The notes under the pieces were generated by a model, which saw only the letters and a list, made by a program, of their open reading frames with translations, searched no databases and was not told where the DNA came from. A stretch of 64,000 nucleotides of DNA, taken from positions 706,691 to 770,690 of the forward strand of contig NZ_VEBF01000003.1 of the NCBI RefSeq assembly GCF_007676705.1. Direction: 5' to 3'. This document shows, piece by piece, positions 17,521-26,821 of the stretch; within the stretch, counting starts at the first letter, position 1; every line of letters starts with the position of its first letter. Both the position numbers and the translations under genes were made by a program. The DNA is from Paenibacillus xylanexedens (GTDB taxonomy: Bacteria; Bacillota; Bacilli; Paenibacillales; Paenibacillaceae).

Positions 17521-19107
17521 TCAGTTTGTGGATACACTTTCCACATGACGGATCTTCTCTTTTTTTCGTAGACGTCCCGTTATCAGCGCAGCTACCAGCG
17601 TAAGCGCACTGAATACGACCGCAGACCAGAAAAGTCCATTGTAACCCTGACCTGTCGTGTGATGCACTGCCTGGAGCAATACATCACGGATACCTTCATC
17701 AGGGATTTGGGACAGGCCCTCTGTCAGACTGGATACATCACTCCCGGATGATCCGCCCGAGGCATATTGCTCCAGCATCTCCGGCGGCACCTGAATTCCT
17801 TTATCAGCGAACCCTGTCTGAATGTTGGATCCCAGATTAGTAAAAGAACGTGCCAGGAATCCGGCAAAAATGGTAGGCGCAATAGCCATAGCCATTTGGC
17901 GGAATAACGAACTGGTCGCCACCGCGATACCTTTGTTGTTCTCTCCCGCTTGCTCCGTGACAAGTACATTCACTGGCGCACCGAGCATCATGCCGAAGCC
18001 GATACCTACGAGCGTACTCGCAATAACAAATTGCCAGATATGCTCCACCCATAGCGGGAACAGTAGGAATCCAATCGCAGATAACAGGCCTGCAACGGAT
18101 AACGTCCAGATCGGTCCTTTGCGGTCAACGAGGTAGCCGCCACCACCGGCCCCGATTCCGGATGCCAGTGCGAGCGGAGTAAACCAGTACCCGGAGGCTG
18201 TATTAGATACGCCGAGATATTGCTCAACAAAACCTGGAATAAAGATCACCGAGGCAAGGATAGCTCCGGAGAAAAAGGCAATCAGCAACGTCCAGCGAAA
18301 GGACGCGATACCCAAAAGTTGCGTCGATACAACAGGTTCACGTTCAGATCCCTCCAGCCTTTTTTCCATGAAGTAAAAGAGTACCAGAATGATCACACCT
18401 GCCAAGAAGAAGCCATAGAACATCGGTGACCCCAGACTTTGAAGCATGTTCACACCGTCCAGGTTGCTGAAGCTATACATTAAACTGAGTACACCTAAGG
18501 TTAGGACAGCGATACCGCTCCAGTCCACTGCTGCACGGTTCAGTTCCTGCTCTTCATGAATAAATCGAATACCTGCAATGAAAAGCAGAATGGCGATAGG
18601 CACGTTAATCAGAAATAACCAATGCCAGTTGCCCGTAATGTCCAATATGAAAGCACCGACATTGGGCCCCAAAATGGCGGCAACACCATTCATACCTCCG
18701 AGCAGACCCAAGGCGGTACCTTGACGCTCTGCCGGGAACTTGCTTAGTACGTATGAGCTGGCAATGATAAATATCCCACCACCGCCCAAAGCTTGAATGA
18801 CACGAGCAATCAGGAAGAAGGTAAACGATGTGCTTAGCGCGACCAGCAGCGACCCGATCCCGAACAACGCCACTTCTATTAAAAACAGTTTCTTACGACC
18901 ATAACGGTCCGATAGCTTGCCTGCAATAGGAACACTCACCGCAAGCCCAAGCGTGTAGAGCGTAATTGTCCACGCCCCCCATGTTGGCGACACACCAAAC
19001 GATGCATTTAAGGTGGTCAGTGAAGAGGTGATGATCCCGTTATCCAGTGCCGCCATGAATACCCCTATGGCAAACAGGATCAACGGCCATTTCATTTGTT
19101 TTTGCAT
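17521..19107 (-). CDS. DHA2-type (EmrB/QacA) multidrug MFS exporter
   Basis: A 528-residue drug:proton antiporter of the 14-segment type. Motif A appears as GKLSDRYGRKKLF after the second segment. LDNGIITSSLTTL is the usual D1 motif of the first segment and LGPNVGAFILDITGNWHWLFLIN carries motif C. The ATG at 19107 is nine bases from GGAGG; a GTG directly before it is less well placed. The gene is alone, and its promoter overlaps an 18-base palindrome of the kind bound by TetR-family repressors. No such repressor gene is in the window. Confidence 0.9.
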   Translation of the reverse strand: MQKQMKWPLILFAIGVFMAALDNGIITSSLTTLNASFGVSPTWGAWTITLYTLGLAVSVPIAGKLSDRYGRKKLFLIEVALFGIGSLLVALSTSFTFFLIARVIQALGGGGIFIIASSYVLSKFPAERQGTALGLLGGMNGVAAILGPNVGAFILDITGNWHWLFLINVPIAILLFIAGIRFIHEEQELNRAAVDWSGIAVLTLGVLSLMYSFSNLDGVNMLQSLGSPMFYGFFLAGVIILVLFYFMEKRLEGSEREPVVSTQLLGIASFRWTLLIAFFSGAILASVIFIPGFVEQYLGVSNTASGYWFTPLALASGIGAGGGGYLVDRKGPIWTLSVAGLLSAIGFLLFPLWVEHIWQFVIASTLVGIGFGMMLGAPVNVLVTEQAGENNKGIAVATSSLFRQMAMAIAPTIFAGFLARSFTNLGSNIQTGFADKGIQVPPEMLEQYASGGSSGSDVSSLTEGLSQIPDEGIRDVLLQAVHHTTGQGYNGLFWSAVVFSALTLVAALITGRLRKKEKIRHVESVSTN

Positions 19108-19190
19108 CACATGTTACCTCCCGATCAGATCTTAAATTCAGTATCGTACAGTTGGTTTTGGTACATATATATTAAACCGAATTGAATAAT

Positions 19191-19235
19191 AATGACTCAC
19201 TGGTCATTTTAAAACAAAAGAAATCCATATGTCAA
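19191..19235 (-). promoter_or_regulatory. MFS promoter overlapped by a TetR-type palindrome
   Basis: The minus strand has TTGACA (19230-19235), 17 bases and TTAAAA (19207-19212). The plus-strand sequence AATGACTCACTGGTCATT (19191-19208) is an inverted repeat with 6-base arms overlapping the -10 edge and start point, typical of repressor operators in front of drug exporters. Confidence 0.6.
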
Positions 19236-19287
19236 TTTAATAATATGATTATCTGGTTCATTTTACCTCTGATTCGACAAAATAAAG

Positions 19288-19320
19288 CTGCCCGCAGGTT
19301 CGGGAAAACCTGCGGGACAG
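19288..19320 (-). terminator. Terminator of the SLH-S9 peptidase gene
   Basis: A strong GC-rich hairpin, CCCGCAGGTT against AACCTGCGGG with flanking CTG/CAG, lies just after the stop at 19338. The trailing sequence on the minus strand is CTTTATTTTG. Confidence 0.85.
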
Positions 19321-19337
19321 CCCTCATGTCTAACGTA

Positions 19338-21755
19338 CTATGGCTGCATCAGATGACGATTCAGGAATTTCTCAATCGCACGGTACAGATCAAGCTGATT
19401 CTCGACGTTTGCGAAGCCATGACCTTCATTGGTCTTTAACATATACGGTACATCGACTCCACGTTTGCGTAATGCTTCAACGATCTGATCAGACTCGGCT
19501 TGTTTGACACGTGGATCATTAGCGCCCTGAACCACGAATAATGGAGCCTTCATCTGATCGATATGGAATAGTGGTGAAATCGCCGTTAACAGTTCTTTAT
19601 CTTTCTCGGGATCTCCTACACGTTCATAGAACATGCTGCGCTCCGACTCCCAGTAAGGTGGCAGTGAGTCCAAAAGGGTGAAAATATTGGAAGGACCCAC
19701 ATAGCTAATTCCTGCAGCATAGACATCCGGTGTGAATGCCAGTCCCGCTAGAGCAGCATATCCGCCGTAGGATCCACCATAGATCGCTACGCGCTTCGGA
19801 TCAACCGTTCCCTCTTCAACCAGCCAGTTCACGCCGTCTGTGAGGTCATTCTGCATGGCTTTGCCCCACTCTTTATTACCTGCATCCAGGAATTCTTTGC
19901 CGTATCCTGTGGAACCGCGGAAATTCACCTGTAGTACGGCATAGCCACGGCTTGCAAGGAATTGAACCTCAGGATTGAAGCCCCATGAATCACGAGCCCA
20001 AGGGCCACCATGTGGAACAACAACCAGCGGCAAATTGAAAGCTTCCGCTCCTTGAGGAAGTGTCAGATAACCATGAAGAGTTAGACCATCGCGTGACTCA
20101 TACGTAATGGGCTTCATGTCCGACATTTTGCTCTCATCAATCCAAGGTGCGGCATCAGCCAGTTTATCAAATTTGCCTGCTTTGGAATCATAGAAATAAT
20201 ACGTGCCCATCGATTTGTCGTTATAGGCTACAAACAGTACCTGGCCTTCCTCGCTTATGCTGCTGATACTAACTTCCTTACCTGGCACTTTCGCTTTGAT
20301 ATCCTGCATTAACGTTTTGAACTCTTGATCAAAGAATTCATAATTCACTTTATCTGTCTCATATACAGCAGCAAGAATGGTCCCCTTATCTTTGGAAGGG
20401 ATGAAGCTGCTGACATCTACATCTTTATTTTCATAGATTGTTTTGGTTACCTTCTTGCTGCTTGGACTGTATTCTACAATGGCCGTTTTGTCCCGCTCCA
20501 AGTTGGAAACCGCATAGATACTTTTGTTGTCATACGTGAACATCACTGGAGCAAAAGTTTCCCCGAGTTTTGTCGTCAGCAGTGGCTCGAACTTCTGATC
20601 CTCTGACTCCCGATACAGTAACGAAGACACATTACCATCACTGGACACAGCCACACGAATTTTCCCCTCATGGTCTGTTAGCCAGCCCGTAATATTGCCA
20701 GGATTCTCTGCCGCAAGCACAGCCTCTCCCGTCTTAATGTTAATACGGTACACATCAAAGATTCTCGGATCACGCTTATTCATGCCTACCAGAATCTCAT
20801 CCGGAATATTCTCAAGCGGGTCTACCAGAATGGCTCTTGTGTTAGGGTACGGCGTCAGATCCTTGCTGTTCTTACCATCGATATCCGTGACATATATATG
20901 GTAATTTTCATCCCCTGCCTTATCTTGTACATAGAGCAACTTGTCATTGGTTGCCCACGCAAATCCTGCGATATTGCGTTCTGTTTCGTTCGTAATGCGT
21001 ACAGGTTTATCCTGACCGTTTGCGGTAACTACGATATTCATGCGGTTATTCCACGGCTCCAGGTAAGCGAGGTGTTTACCATCCGGTGACATCTGGAACC
21101 CTGCCTGTGCAGGCTGTTTGAAGAAGTCCTCCAGCGGTGTAAGGCCCTCTGACTTCACATCCAGCCCGAGTGCGAGATACAGCGCATCCGCGAATTCACC
21201 ATGAGTCACCGATTGTTTGGCATTAAATGCGCTACCTTCGATAATAAAATGCTGTTTAACCCGTGCAGCGTCATTTGCATGAACAGCTGGAATCTGATCG
21301 GCATCACTGTATACTACCTGGATTCCATTATCCTTCAGTTCGAATGCACGCGTGAACAACGATGCCATCTGTGCACGTGTAAGCGGAGCATCCGGAGCAT
21401 AGCCTTTGGCCTTCCCTTGAATGAGCCCACCTTGCTTCAGGGCGTAGATCGCAGGCGCAGCTTCATTCTCGGGCAAAACGTCTGCAAAACCTGTAAGTGA
21501 CGTAGGCGTATCCAATTGAAGTACACGTTGAAGAATGATCGCTGCCTCTGCACGAGTGATTGGAGTCGTTAATTCTGTGATTTCATCTATGTATCCCAGT
21601 TGCTGTAATGTCTGTGTTGCCTTGGAAGCTATGGCTTCCGAGACAGCAGCTGTAGGTTTCACGGCTTCTGCAGCCTGCACGGCTGGTTGAATCAGAGCAA
21701 TAGACATAGCCATGGTAAGGGTAAGTGCATATACCTTTTTGCTAATTGCGTTCAA
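19338..21755 (-). CDS. Secreted S9-family peptidase with N-terminal S-layer homology domains
   Basis: A predicted exported prolyl-oligopeptidase-type serine peptidase of 805 residues. A signal peptide (about 1-28, ending AVQAAEA) precedes three SLH repeats (about 40-205; for example AIILQRVLQL and PLTRAQMASLFTRAFEL) that normally attach proteins to pyruvylated cell-wall polymer. A beta-propeller-like region with DGKHLAYLEP follows, then the catalytic alpha/beta hydrolase domain. The triad is visible: Ser662 in GGSYGGYA, Asp747 in DPRV, His779 in GHGF. SLH anchoring of an S9 enzyme suggests a cell-surface peptidase feeding peptide uptake. It is a single gene. Confidence 0.92.
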   Translation of the reverse strand: MNAISKKVYALTLTMAMSIALIQPAVQAAEAVKPTAAVSEAIASKATQTLQQLGYIDEITELTTPITRAEAAIILQRVLQLDTPTSLTGFADVLPENEAAPAIYALKQGGLIQGKAKGYAPDAPLTRAQMASLFTRAFELKDNGIQVVYSDADQIPAVHANDAARVKQHFIIEGSAFNAKQSVTHGEFADALYLALGLDVKSEGLTPLEDFFKQPAQAGFQMSPDGKHLAYLEPWNNRMNIVVTANGQDKPVRITNETERNIAGFAWATNDKLLYVQDKAGDENYHIYVTDIDGKNSKDLTPYPNTRAILVDPLENIPDEILVGMNKRDPRIFDVYRINIKTGEAVLAAENPGNITGWLTDHEGKIRVAVSSDGNVSSLLYRESEDQKFEPLLTTKLGETFAPVMFTYDNKSIYAVSNLERDKTAIVEYSPSSKKVTKTIYENKDVDVSSFIPSKDKGTILAAVYETDKVNYEFFDQEFKTLMQDIKAKVPGKEVSISSISEEGQVLFVAYNDKSMGTYYFYDSKAGKFDKLADAAPWIDESKMSDMKPITYESRDGLTLHGYLTLPQGAEAFNLPLVVVPHGGPWARDSWGFNPEVQFLASRGYAVLQVNFRGSTGYGKEFLDAGNKEWGKAMQNDLTDGVNWLVEEGTVDPKRVAIYGGSYGGYAALAGLAFTPDVYAAGISYVGPSNIFTLLDSLPPYWESERSMFYERVGDPEKDKELLTAISPLFHIDQMKAPLFVVQGANDPRVKQAESDQIVEALRKRGVDVPYMLKTNEGHGFANVENQLDLYRAIEKFLNRHLMQP

Positions 21756-21876
21756 AGAATTTCCTCCTTTAATGTGAATTACAGAATAATATGGAATTAT
21801 ACGTAAGTCATTTTACCATGATTAACCACAAGTTAACAGCGAGAAGAGTCTCTTAGATGATATTCATGTTCACCCG

Positions 21877-22767
21877 TTATTTTGAACCGGAAAATCCATA
21901 ATTGAACAGCTTCCGTGTCTCGATAAAACGACCTTCACGAGTTTCCGTTCCAAATACAACTGAAATCAGCCTTTTTCCATCACGTTCAGCTGTCCCAACA
22001 AAATGATATCCGGAATCTTCATCATACCCGGTCTTCAATCCGTCATTCCCATCGTAAGCATACGGCCCACCAATGGAGGACAACATCCAGTTCGTGTTGC
22101 TCATGTACATTCCTTTTTGATGCATTGATACTTGCATCTGACTGGAGATTCTTAAGATCTCGGGATGGTTATTCAACAGATATCGCGCAAGCTTGCATGC
22201 ATCAATAGCCGTCATCAAGGTCTGCCCTTGTATTTCCGTCGGACGGTTAGGACCGAGCAGCTTTTCACTGAGGCCCGTTGAATTCGTGAATTGTGTATCT
22301 TCAGACAGTCCGATCTGAGTTGCCTTCCGATTCATCTGATGAACAAAATTCTGCTCTGTACCACTAATATGTTCTGCAAGAGCAACCGCTGCATCGTTTG
22401 CTGAATAGACAGCTACGACCTGGAACAACTCCTGAACGGTGAATTGCTCCCCTTGCTTCAAGGTCAATTGACTGCCACCCACGGAACTGGCATATAGACT
22501 CACATTAACAAGATCGTCCCACCTTATATCTCCATTAATCACGGCTTCCATCACAAGTAGTTCTGTCATCAACTTACTGACGCCTGCTGGAGCAATCTCT
22601 CGGGAGCCATTAAAATCCATTAAGACCTGTTCGGAGTTCATATCCATTAATACAGCAGATTCAGCTTTAATTCCCGGTTTGCCTACCAGCATGTCCGGTT
22701 TCACACCCAAATATATAATGAGCAGTAGAGCCAGCAGCATACCTGCACGTTTCCACCATTTTTTCAT
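21877..22767 (-). CDS. S11 D-Ala-D-Ala carboxypeptidase-like protein lacking the catalytic serine
   Basis: The fold is that of low-molecular-weight penicillin-binding proteins (DacF/DacA type), with an N-terminal membrane anchor (about 8-21). The SxN motif (SAN, 122-124) and KTG motif (245-247) are intact. The SxxK nucleophile motif is not: the sequence reads PAGVSKLM, with Gly62 (codon GGC) where family members have serine, while Lys65 is kept. A single A-to-G change from AGC would explain it. The protein is 296 residues and otherwise intact, without frameshift. It is probably catalytically dead and may be a binding or regulatory protein. Confidence 0.88.
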   Translation of the reverse strand: MKKWWKRAGMLLALLLIIYLGVKPDMLVGKPGIKAESAVLMDMNSEQVLMDFNGSREIAPAGVSKLMTELLVMEAVINGDIRWDDLVNVSLYASSVGGSQLTLKQGEQFTVQELFQVVAVYSANDAAVALAEHISGTEQNFVHQMNRKATQIGLSEDTQFTNSTGLSEKLLGPNRPTEIQGQTLMTAIDACKLARYLLNNHPEILRISSQMQVSMHQKGMYMSNTNWMLSSIGGPYAYDGNDGLKTGYDEDSGYHFVGTAERDGKRLISVVFGTETREGRFIETRKLFNYGFSGSK

Positions 22768-22861
22768 AAGATGATCACCTCTTACCTATATAGACGAAGT
22801 GAAGAGGCATTTTGTCTGCACTTTTTTGAAAAAAGTTAAATTTTTTTTATTTTTTGGTTAC

Positions 22862-22915
22862 AAAAAAAACATGGACCCCATACACCTATGCCAGAGTGTA
22901 CAGAATCCATGTTTT
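22862..22915 (-). terminator. Terminator of the oligopeptide transporter operon
   Basis: AAAACATGGA (22866-22875) pairs with TCCATGTTTT, with a partly paired interior, followed by eight T on the minus strand; the run of A/T on both sides could make it work in both directions. The rest of 22768-23070 holds a T-rich stretch and no gene. Confidence 0.8.
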
Positions 22916-23070
22916 TAAAGACACGTTTGTTCATTCTCCCAAGAGAATTCTTTGCTATAATCTAGCAACCGACATCTTAAAGGACCCCAATCCTTAATCG
23001 GTGTTAAGCTGTTTCAGGTAACCTTTTCTTCCAATTTGGACACTTAGAGATAGATGCCAACTTAGAAGGA

Positions 23071-24897
23071 TTACTCAGCTACAACTGCTTTGTCTGCATT
23101 AACTTGCAGGTCGCTCAGGTAAACGCCTGTTCCATCACCAATCGCATAGTTCATTACACGTTTGTTAACCGGTGCCACCACTGCACGATACAGTGTAGGG
23201 AATACAGGAACTTCATCTACCATGTACTGCTGCCATTGATTGTAGATTTCTTTACGCTTGTCTACATCAAATGCCTCAGCAGAGATACCTTGTGCCAGCA
23301 ATTTGTCATTCTCTTCGCTGGAGAATCTGGAGAAGTTGTAGAGTGCATCGCGGCCATACAGACCAGATGGATCTACGTCAATACCAACGCCCCATGCTGC
23401 TTGATACACATCAATGTTCGGATCATCTTTACCTGTGTTACCTACACGGTCATAGAAGCTGTTGAACTCAACCATTTCAAGGTTTACTTTCAAACCAATA
23501 GCTGCCCATGATTGAACGTAGTAACGTGCCAATGGTTCAGCAGTGTCGCCACCAGTCATAGACACAAAGTTAATTTCCAGTGGTGTTCCATCCGGATTGG
23601 TACGGAATTCACCATCCAGTTTGTAACCAGCTTCTTCAAGCAATGCTTTCGCTGCTTCTGGATCATACTTTACACCAGGATTACTGGAATCATGAAATTC
23701 TGGGTGAGATGGTGGAATCAGGGTTGTTGCATTCCAACGCAGGCCATTATAGAAACGTTTACCTACTTGGTCATTATCTACAGCCATCCACATTGCTTTA
23801 CGCAAGTTTTTGTCGCCCATTTTTGCTTCGGCATTACTTACAACTTTTCCGTTCTCTTCATCCCACGTACCCAGTTTGAAACCGATGTACGTATAAGCAC
23901 GATCGATTGTGCCCAGGAATTCTACGTTGGACAGGTTAGCATTGTCTTTGTATTGATCTGTCGGGAATGCATCTACGAGATCTACCCCGCCAGATTTCAG
24001 TTCTTGAACAACCGTTGTCGGGTTGATAACTTTCAGAGTTACACTATCCAGTTTTGGAGCTCCACGCCAGTAGTCATCGTTTTTAACAAAAGTTACAGAC
24101 TCACCTGGAGTGATAACATCTACTTTAAATGGACCAAAACCAATTGGTTTTTCACGTACTTCTTTGGAAGAAGACATTTTGGCTACATCCATATCTCCGA
24201 AGATATGTTTAGCCAGTGGATACGTCCATACGCCACCTGTCAGAAGGGACGGAGTAGATTCTTTATACGTAATGCTGATTTGTTTGTCGCTCAGCACTTT
24301 AATACCAGAGATTGTTTTTGCTTTTCCAGCATGATACTCGTCCATACCTACGACACTAGTGAAGTTGGAGTCGTAACGTGGACCATCATACGCTTTGTTA
24401 CCGATTACTTCATAAGCAAATTGCAGATCTTCAGCCGTTACCGGCTTGCCATCATGCCAGTTCACATTGTCACGAATGGTCAGTGTGAACGTTTTGCCAT
24501 CTTCAGATGTCTCATATGTTGCTGCACCATCGTTAGTGTACACATAGTCTTTATCCCAAGTTAGCAAGCCTTCATCAAACCATTGAAGAACCTGAACATC
24601 CGGGTTACCGGAATAGAAATTGTAGTTCAGTGTACCTTCAAAAGCAGTATCCGATACAAGTCCGAATGTAATCGATCCGCCCTCGATCGCAGTTCCTTCA
24701 TTCGTTTTGACATTGTTGAAGTCTTCAATGGAGTAAACGCCCTCTTCATTAGCAGGTTTTTCCTCTGTTTTTCCCTCTTCTGTGTTTGTAGCTGGAGCTG
24801 GAGTAGCTGCTTCTTTCTCCGAGCATGCTGCGAGCACCAATACAAAGACCAGCATCATCGTGAAAAATAGTCCCCGTGAAAATAATCCCTTTTTCAT
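23071..24897 (-). CDS. Oligopeptide ABC transporter, substrate-binding lipoprotein
   Basis: An OppA/AppA-type extracellular binding protein of 608 residues. The lipoprotein signal runs to Cys25 (LVLAAC), followed by an Ala/Pro/Thr/Glu-rich tether. The solute-binding domain (SBP_bac_5 type) shows LTIRDNVNWHDGKPVTAEDL and KPIGFGPFKVD. The ATG at 24897 is chosen because GGGAGG lies just upstream and it starts a clean signal peptide; a longer frame would add 24 charged residues. It is the last gene of a five-gene operon. Which peptides it binds cannot be read from sequence. Confidence 0.93.
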   Translation of the reverse strand: MKKGLFSRGLFFTMMLVFVLVLAACSEKEAATPAPATNTEEGKTEEKPANEEGVYSIEDFNNVKTNEGTAIEGGSITFGLVSDTAFEGTLNYNFYSGNPDVQVLQWFDEGLLTWDKDYVYTNDGAATYETSEDGKTFTLTIRDNVNWHDGKPVTAEDLQFAYEVIGNKAYDGPRYDSNFTSVVGMDEYHAGKAKTISGIKVLSDKQISITYKESTPSLLTGGVWTYPLAKHIFGDMDVAKMSSSKEVREKPIGFGPFKVDVITPGESVTFVKNDDYWRGAPKLDSVTLKVINPTTVVQELKSGGVDLVDAFPTDQYKDNANLSNVEFLGTIDRAYTYIGFKLGTWDEENGKVVSNAEAKMGDKNLRKAMWMAVDNDQVGKRFYNGLRWNATTLIPPSHPEFHDSSNPGVKYDPEAAKALLEEAGYKLDGEFRTNPDGTPLEINFVSMTGGDTAEPLARYYVQSWAAIGLKVNLEMVEFNSFYDRVGNTGKDDPNIDVYQAAWGVGIDVDPSGLYGRDALYNFSRFSSEENDKLLAQGISAEAFDVDKRKEIYNQWQQYMVDEVPVFPTLYRAVVAPVNKRVMNYAIGDGTGVYLSDLQVNADKAVVAE

Positions 24898-24916
24898 GAA
24901 CCTTTCCTCCCTTTTC

Positions 24917-25822
24917 TTAACCTCTTCTTTGTCTTGCATCAGTCGCACGCTTGAGGGCTTGTCCGACATTATTTATACTCAACATCAGTACCAGGATCAG
25001 TACCGATGCGGGTAGCCATATCCACCATCTAGATTCCAGGGTTTGCGGATTTTGAGCATAGCTTACGAGTGTTCCAAGACTAGGTGTGCTTTCGGGAAAA
25101 CCAAATCCCAGGAAAGATAACCCTGATTCGAGGCCAATGTTGGCAGCGAGATTCAATGTCATCGTTACGATGATGATGGAGCTCAGATTCGGAAGAACCT
25201 GTGAGAGCATAATCTTCAAATGAGAAGAGCCCAATGTTTTTGAAGCTTTTACATAGTCCAGTTCCCGTTCCTGTAATGCTTTGGAGCGAATCAACCTGGC
25301 AATACCCATCCAGAGAAATGCCGTCATGATTAGAGAGAACGAGATGATATTGTATTTCGGTACTGCTGTAACAAACGCGATAACAATCATCAACATCGGA
25401 AGGATCATGAAGAAATCAACAACACGCATGAAGAGGTTGTCAATCATTCCACCGAAATAACCGGATAAAAGGCCAATTAAGATACCTATGAAGCCAGTCA
25501 TTAACGTAACGATAATCCCAATGGTCAGCGAGTTACGTGTACCGATGACCAGTTGGCCGAATACATCTCGGCCTCCATAGTCCGTTCCAAGCCAATATTG
25601 CGCAGAAGGCGGTTCATATAAGGCAAACAGATCCACGCGTACGATATCATCCTGATTCAGAATGAGCGACGTGCCATATACCAGTAACATGACCAAGCCC
25701 AAGAAAATGAGCGAGATTAGTGCCACCTTATCTCTGACAAGCTCCCGCCATACAATACTCAAGCTGGAGGGGCTTTTATCAACTTTTTGTGAAGTTACAA
25801 CTACCTCGTTGGCCTTGCTCAT
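24917..25822 (-). CDS. oppC: Oligopeptide ABC transporter permease, OppC type
   Basis: A 301-residue inner component with a cytoplasmic N-terminus, about six membrane segments and the OppC N-terminal signature (LVRDKVALISLIFLG). The EAA loop facing the ATPases is GIARLIRSKALQERELDYV, and GTDYGGRDVFGQLVIGTR is typical of OppC. It ends just before the binding-protein gene. The pair oppB-oppC forms the membrane channel. Confidence 0.92.
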   Translation of the reverse strand: MSKANEVVVTSQKVDKSPSSLSIVWRELVRDKVALISLIFLGLVMLLVYGTSLILNQDDIVRVDLFALYEPPSAQYWLGTDYGGRDVFGQLVIGTRNSLTIGIIVTLMTGFIGILIGLLSGYFGGMIDNLFMRVVDFFMILPMLMIVIAFVTAVPKYNIISFSLIMTAFLWMGIARLIRSKALQERELDYVKASKTLGSSHLKIMLSQVLPNLSSIIIVTMTLNLAANIGLESGLSFLGFGFPESTPSLGTLVSYAQNPQTLESRWWIWLPASVLILVLMLSINNVGQALKRATDARQRRG

Positions 25823-25851
25823 CTTGTTTTCACCCCGAAATCTTCAAGTTC

Positions 25852-26814
25852 TTACTTGATCCGTATACGTGGATCTACAATTCCTAGAATTATGTCAGAC
25901 AGCAATGCCCCGAGTATGGAAGCTACGCCATATAACAATACGAGTGCAGTCACAACGCTGAAATCACGCAATGAGATGGAACTCAGGAACAACTGCCCCA
26001 TACCTGGATAACTGAATATGCTTTCGATAAATACCGTACCTCCGATAAGTCCTGTAATCTCATATCCGAAGAATGCGGCGATAGGTAGTAGCGAGTTTCT
26101 TAAGATATGTCTGTTATAGATCCGGGATTCCGAGGCACCCTTAGCTCTCGCTGTAATAACGAATTCCTTATGTTTGATATCAATGATTTCACTACGCAAA
26201 TATTGAACGGTAGATACCGTTGTAATCAATGCCATGGATAGTGCCGGTAATAACAGATGATAGAACTTACTCATTACGTAGCTGAAGGTGCCCGGTGTAA
26301 GTCCAGGTGCAACACTTCCGCCTGTCGGGAACCAACCAAAGTGAAAACCGAAGATCCATACCATCACCAATGCGAAGATGAACAATGGTGCAGCAAAGCC
26401 CAGGTAAGTGTAGCCTGTGATCAACCGGTCAGACCAGGTATCGTTGTAACGACCACTGATGATCCCCAGTGGGATCGCGATCAGGTACGTCAGTACAAGT
26501 GTCGCAAGTGCAAGCCAGAATGTGTTTGCTACACGCTGACCAATCAGGTCAGTAACTGGCATTTTGAAACGGAAGGATTGTCCAAAATTACCTTGTATGG
26601 CATTTTTGATCCAGTCCCAATATTGCACGTACCAAGGATTATTCAATCCCAGTCTCTCTCGCTGGGCTTCCAATGCTTTGGGATCAACGCTTGGATCAAG
26701 CAGTCCGGTTAGAGCATCCCCCGGCATGGCCTTGGCCATCAGAAAGACCAAAAGACTAAGTAAAAAGATCTGAGGGATCATTATGATAATTCTGCGTACT
26801 ATCGTTTTCCACAT
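25852..26814 (-). CDS. oppB: Oligopeptide ABC transporter permease, OppB type
   Basis: A 320-residue permease beginning with a membrane segment; PGDALTGLLDP, the LGLNNPWYVQYWDW stretch and the EAA loop KEFVITARAKGASESRIYN are typical of OppB. It has about six membrane segments. Its ATG lies seven bases after the end of the OppF-type gene, and oppC follows 29 bases after it. Confidence 0.92.
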   Translation of the reverse strand: MWKTIVRRIIIMIPQIFLLSLLVFLMAKAMPGDALTGLLDPSVDPKALEAQRERLGLNNPWYVQYWDWIKNAIQGNFGQSFRFKMPVTDLIGQRVANTFWLALATLVLTYLIAIPLGIISGRYNDTWSDRLITGYTYLGFAAPLFIFALVMVWIFGFHFGWFPTGGSVAPGLTPGTFSYVMSKFYHLLLPALSMALITTVSTVQYLRSEIIDIKHKEFVITARAKGASESRIYNRHILRNSLLPIAAFFGYEITGLIGGTVFIESIFSYPGMGQLFLSSISLRDFSVVTALVLLYGVASILGALLSDIILGIVDPRIRIK

Positions 26815-26821
26815 ATGGCCT

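Noticed and set aside
21815..21840. WalR-like TGTTAA-CTTGT-GGTTAA on the minus strand before the SLH-S9 peptidase gene
   Set aside because: One conserved base of the second half is wrong (GGTTAA), and one-mismatch versions are common in AT-rich spacers.
23512..24564. 350-codon plus-strand frame opposite the oligopeptide-binding lipoprotein gene
   Set aside because: Rich in Cys, Phe, Ile and His with no recognisable pattern; the minus-strand lipoprotein is certain.
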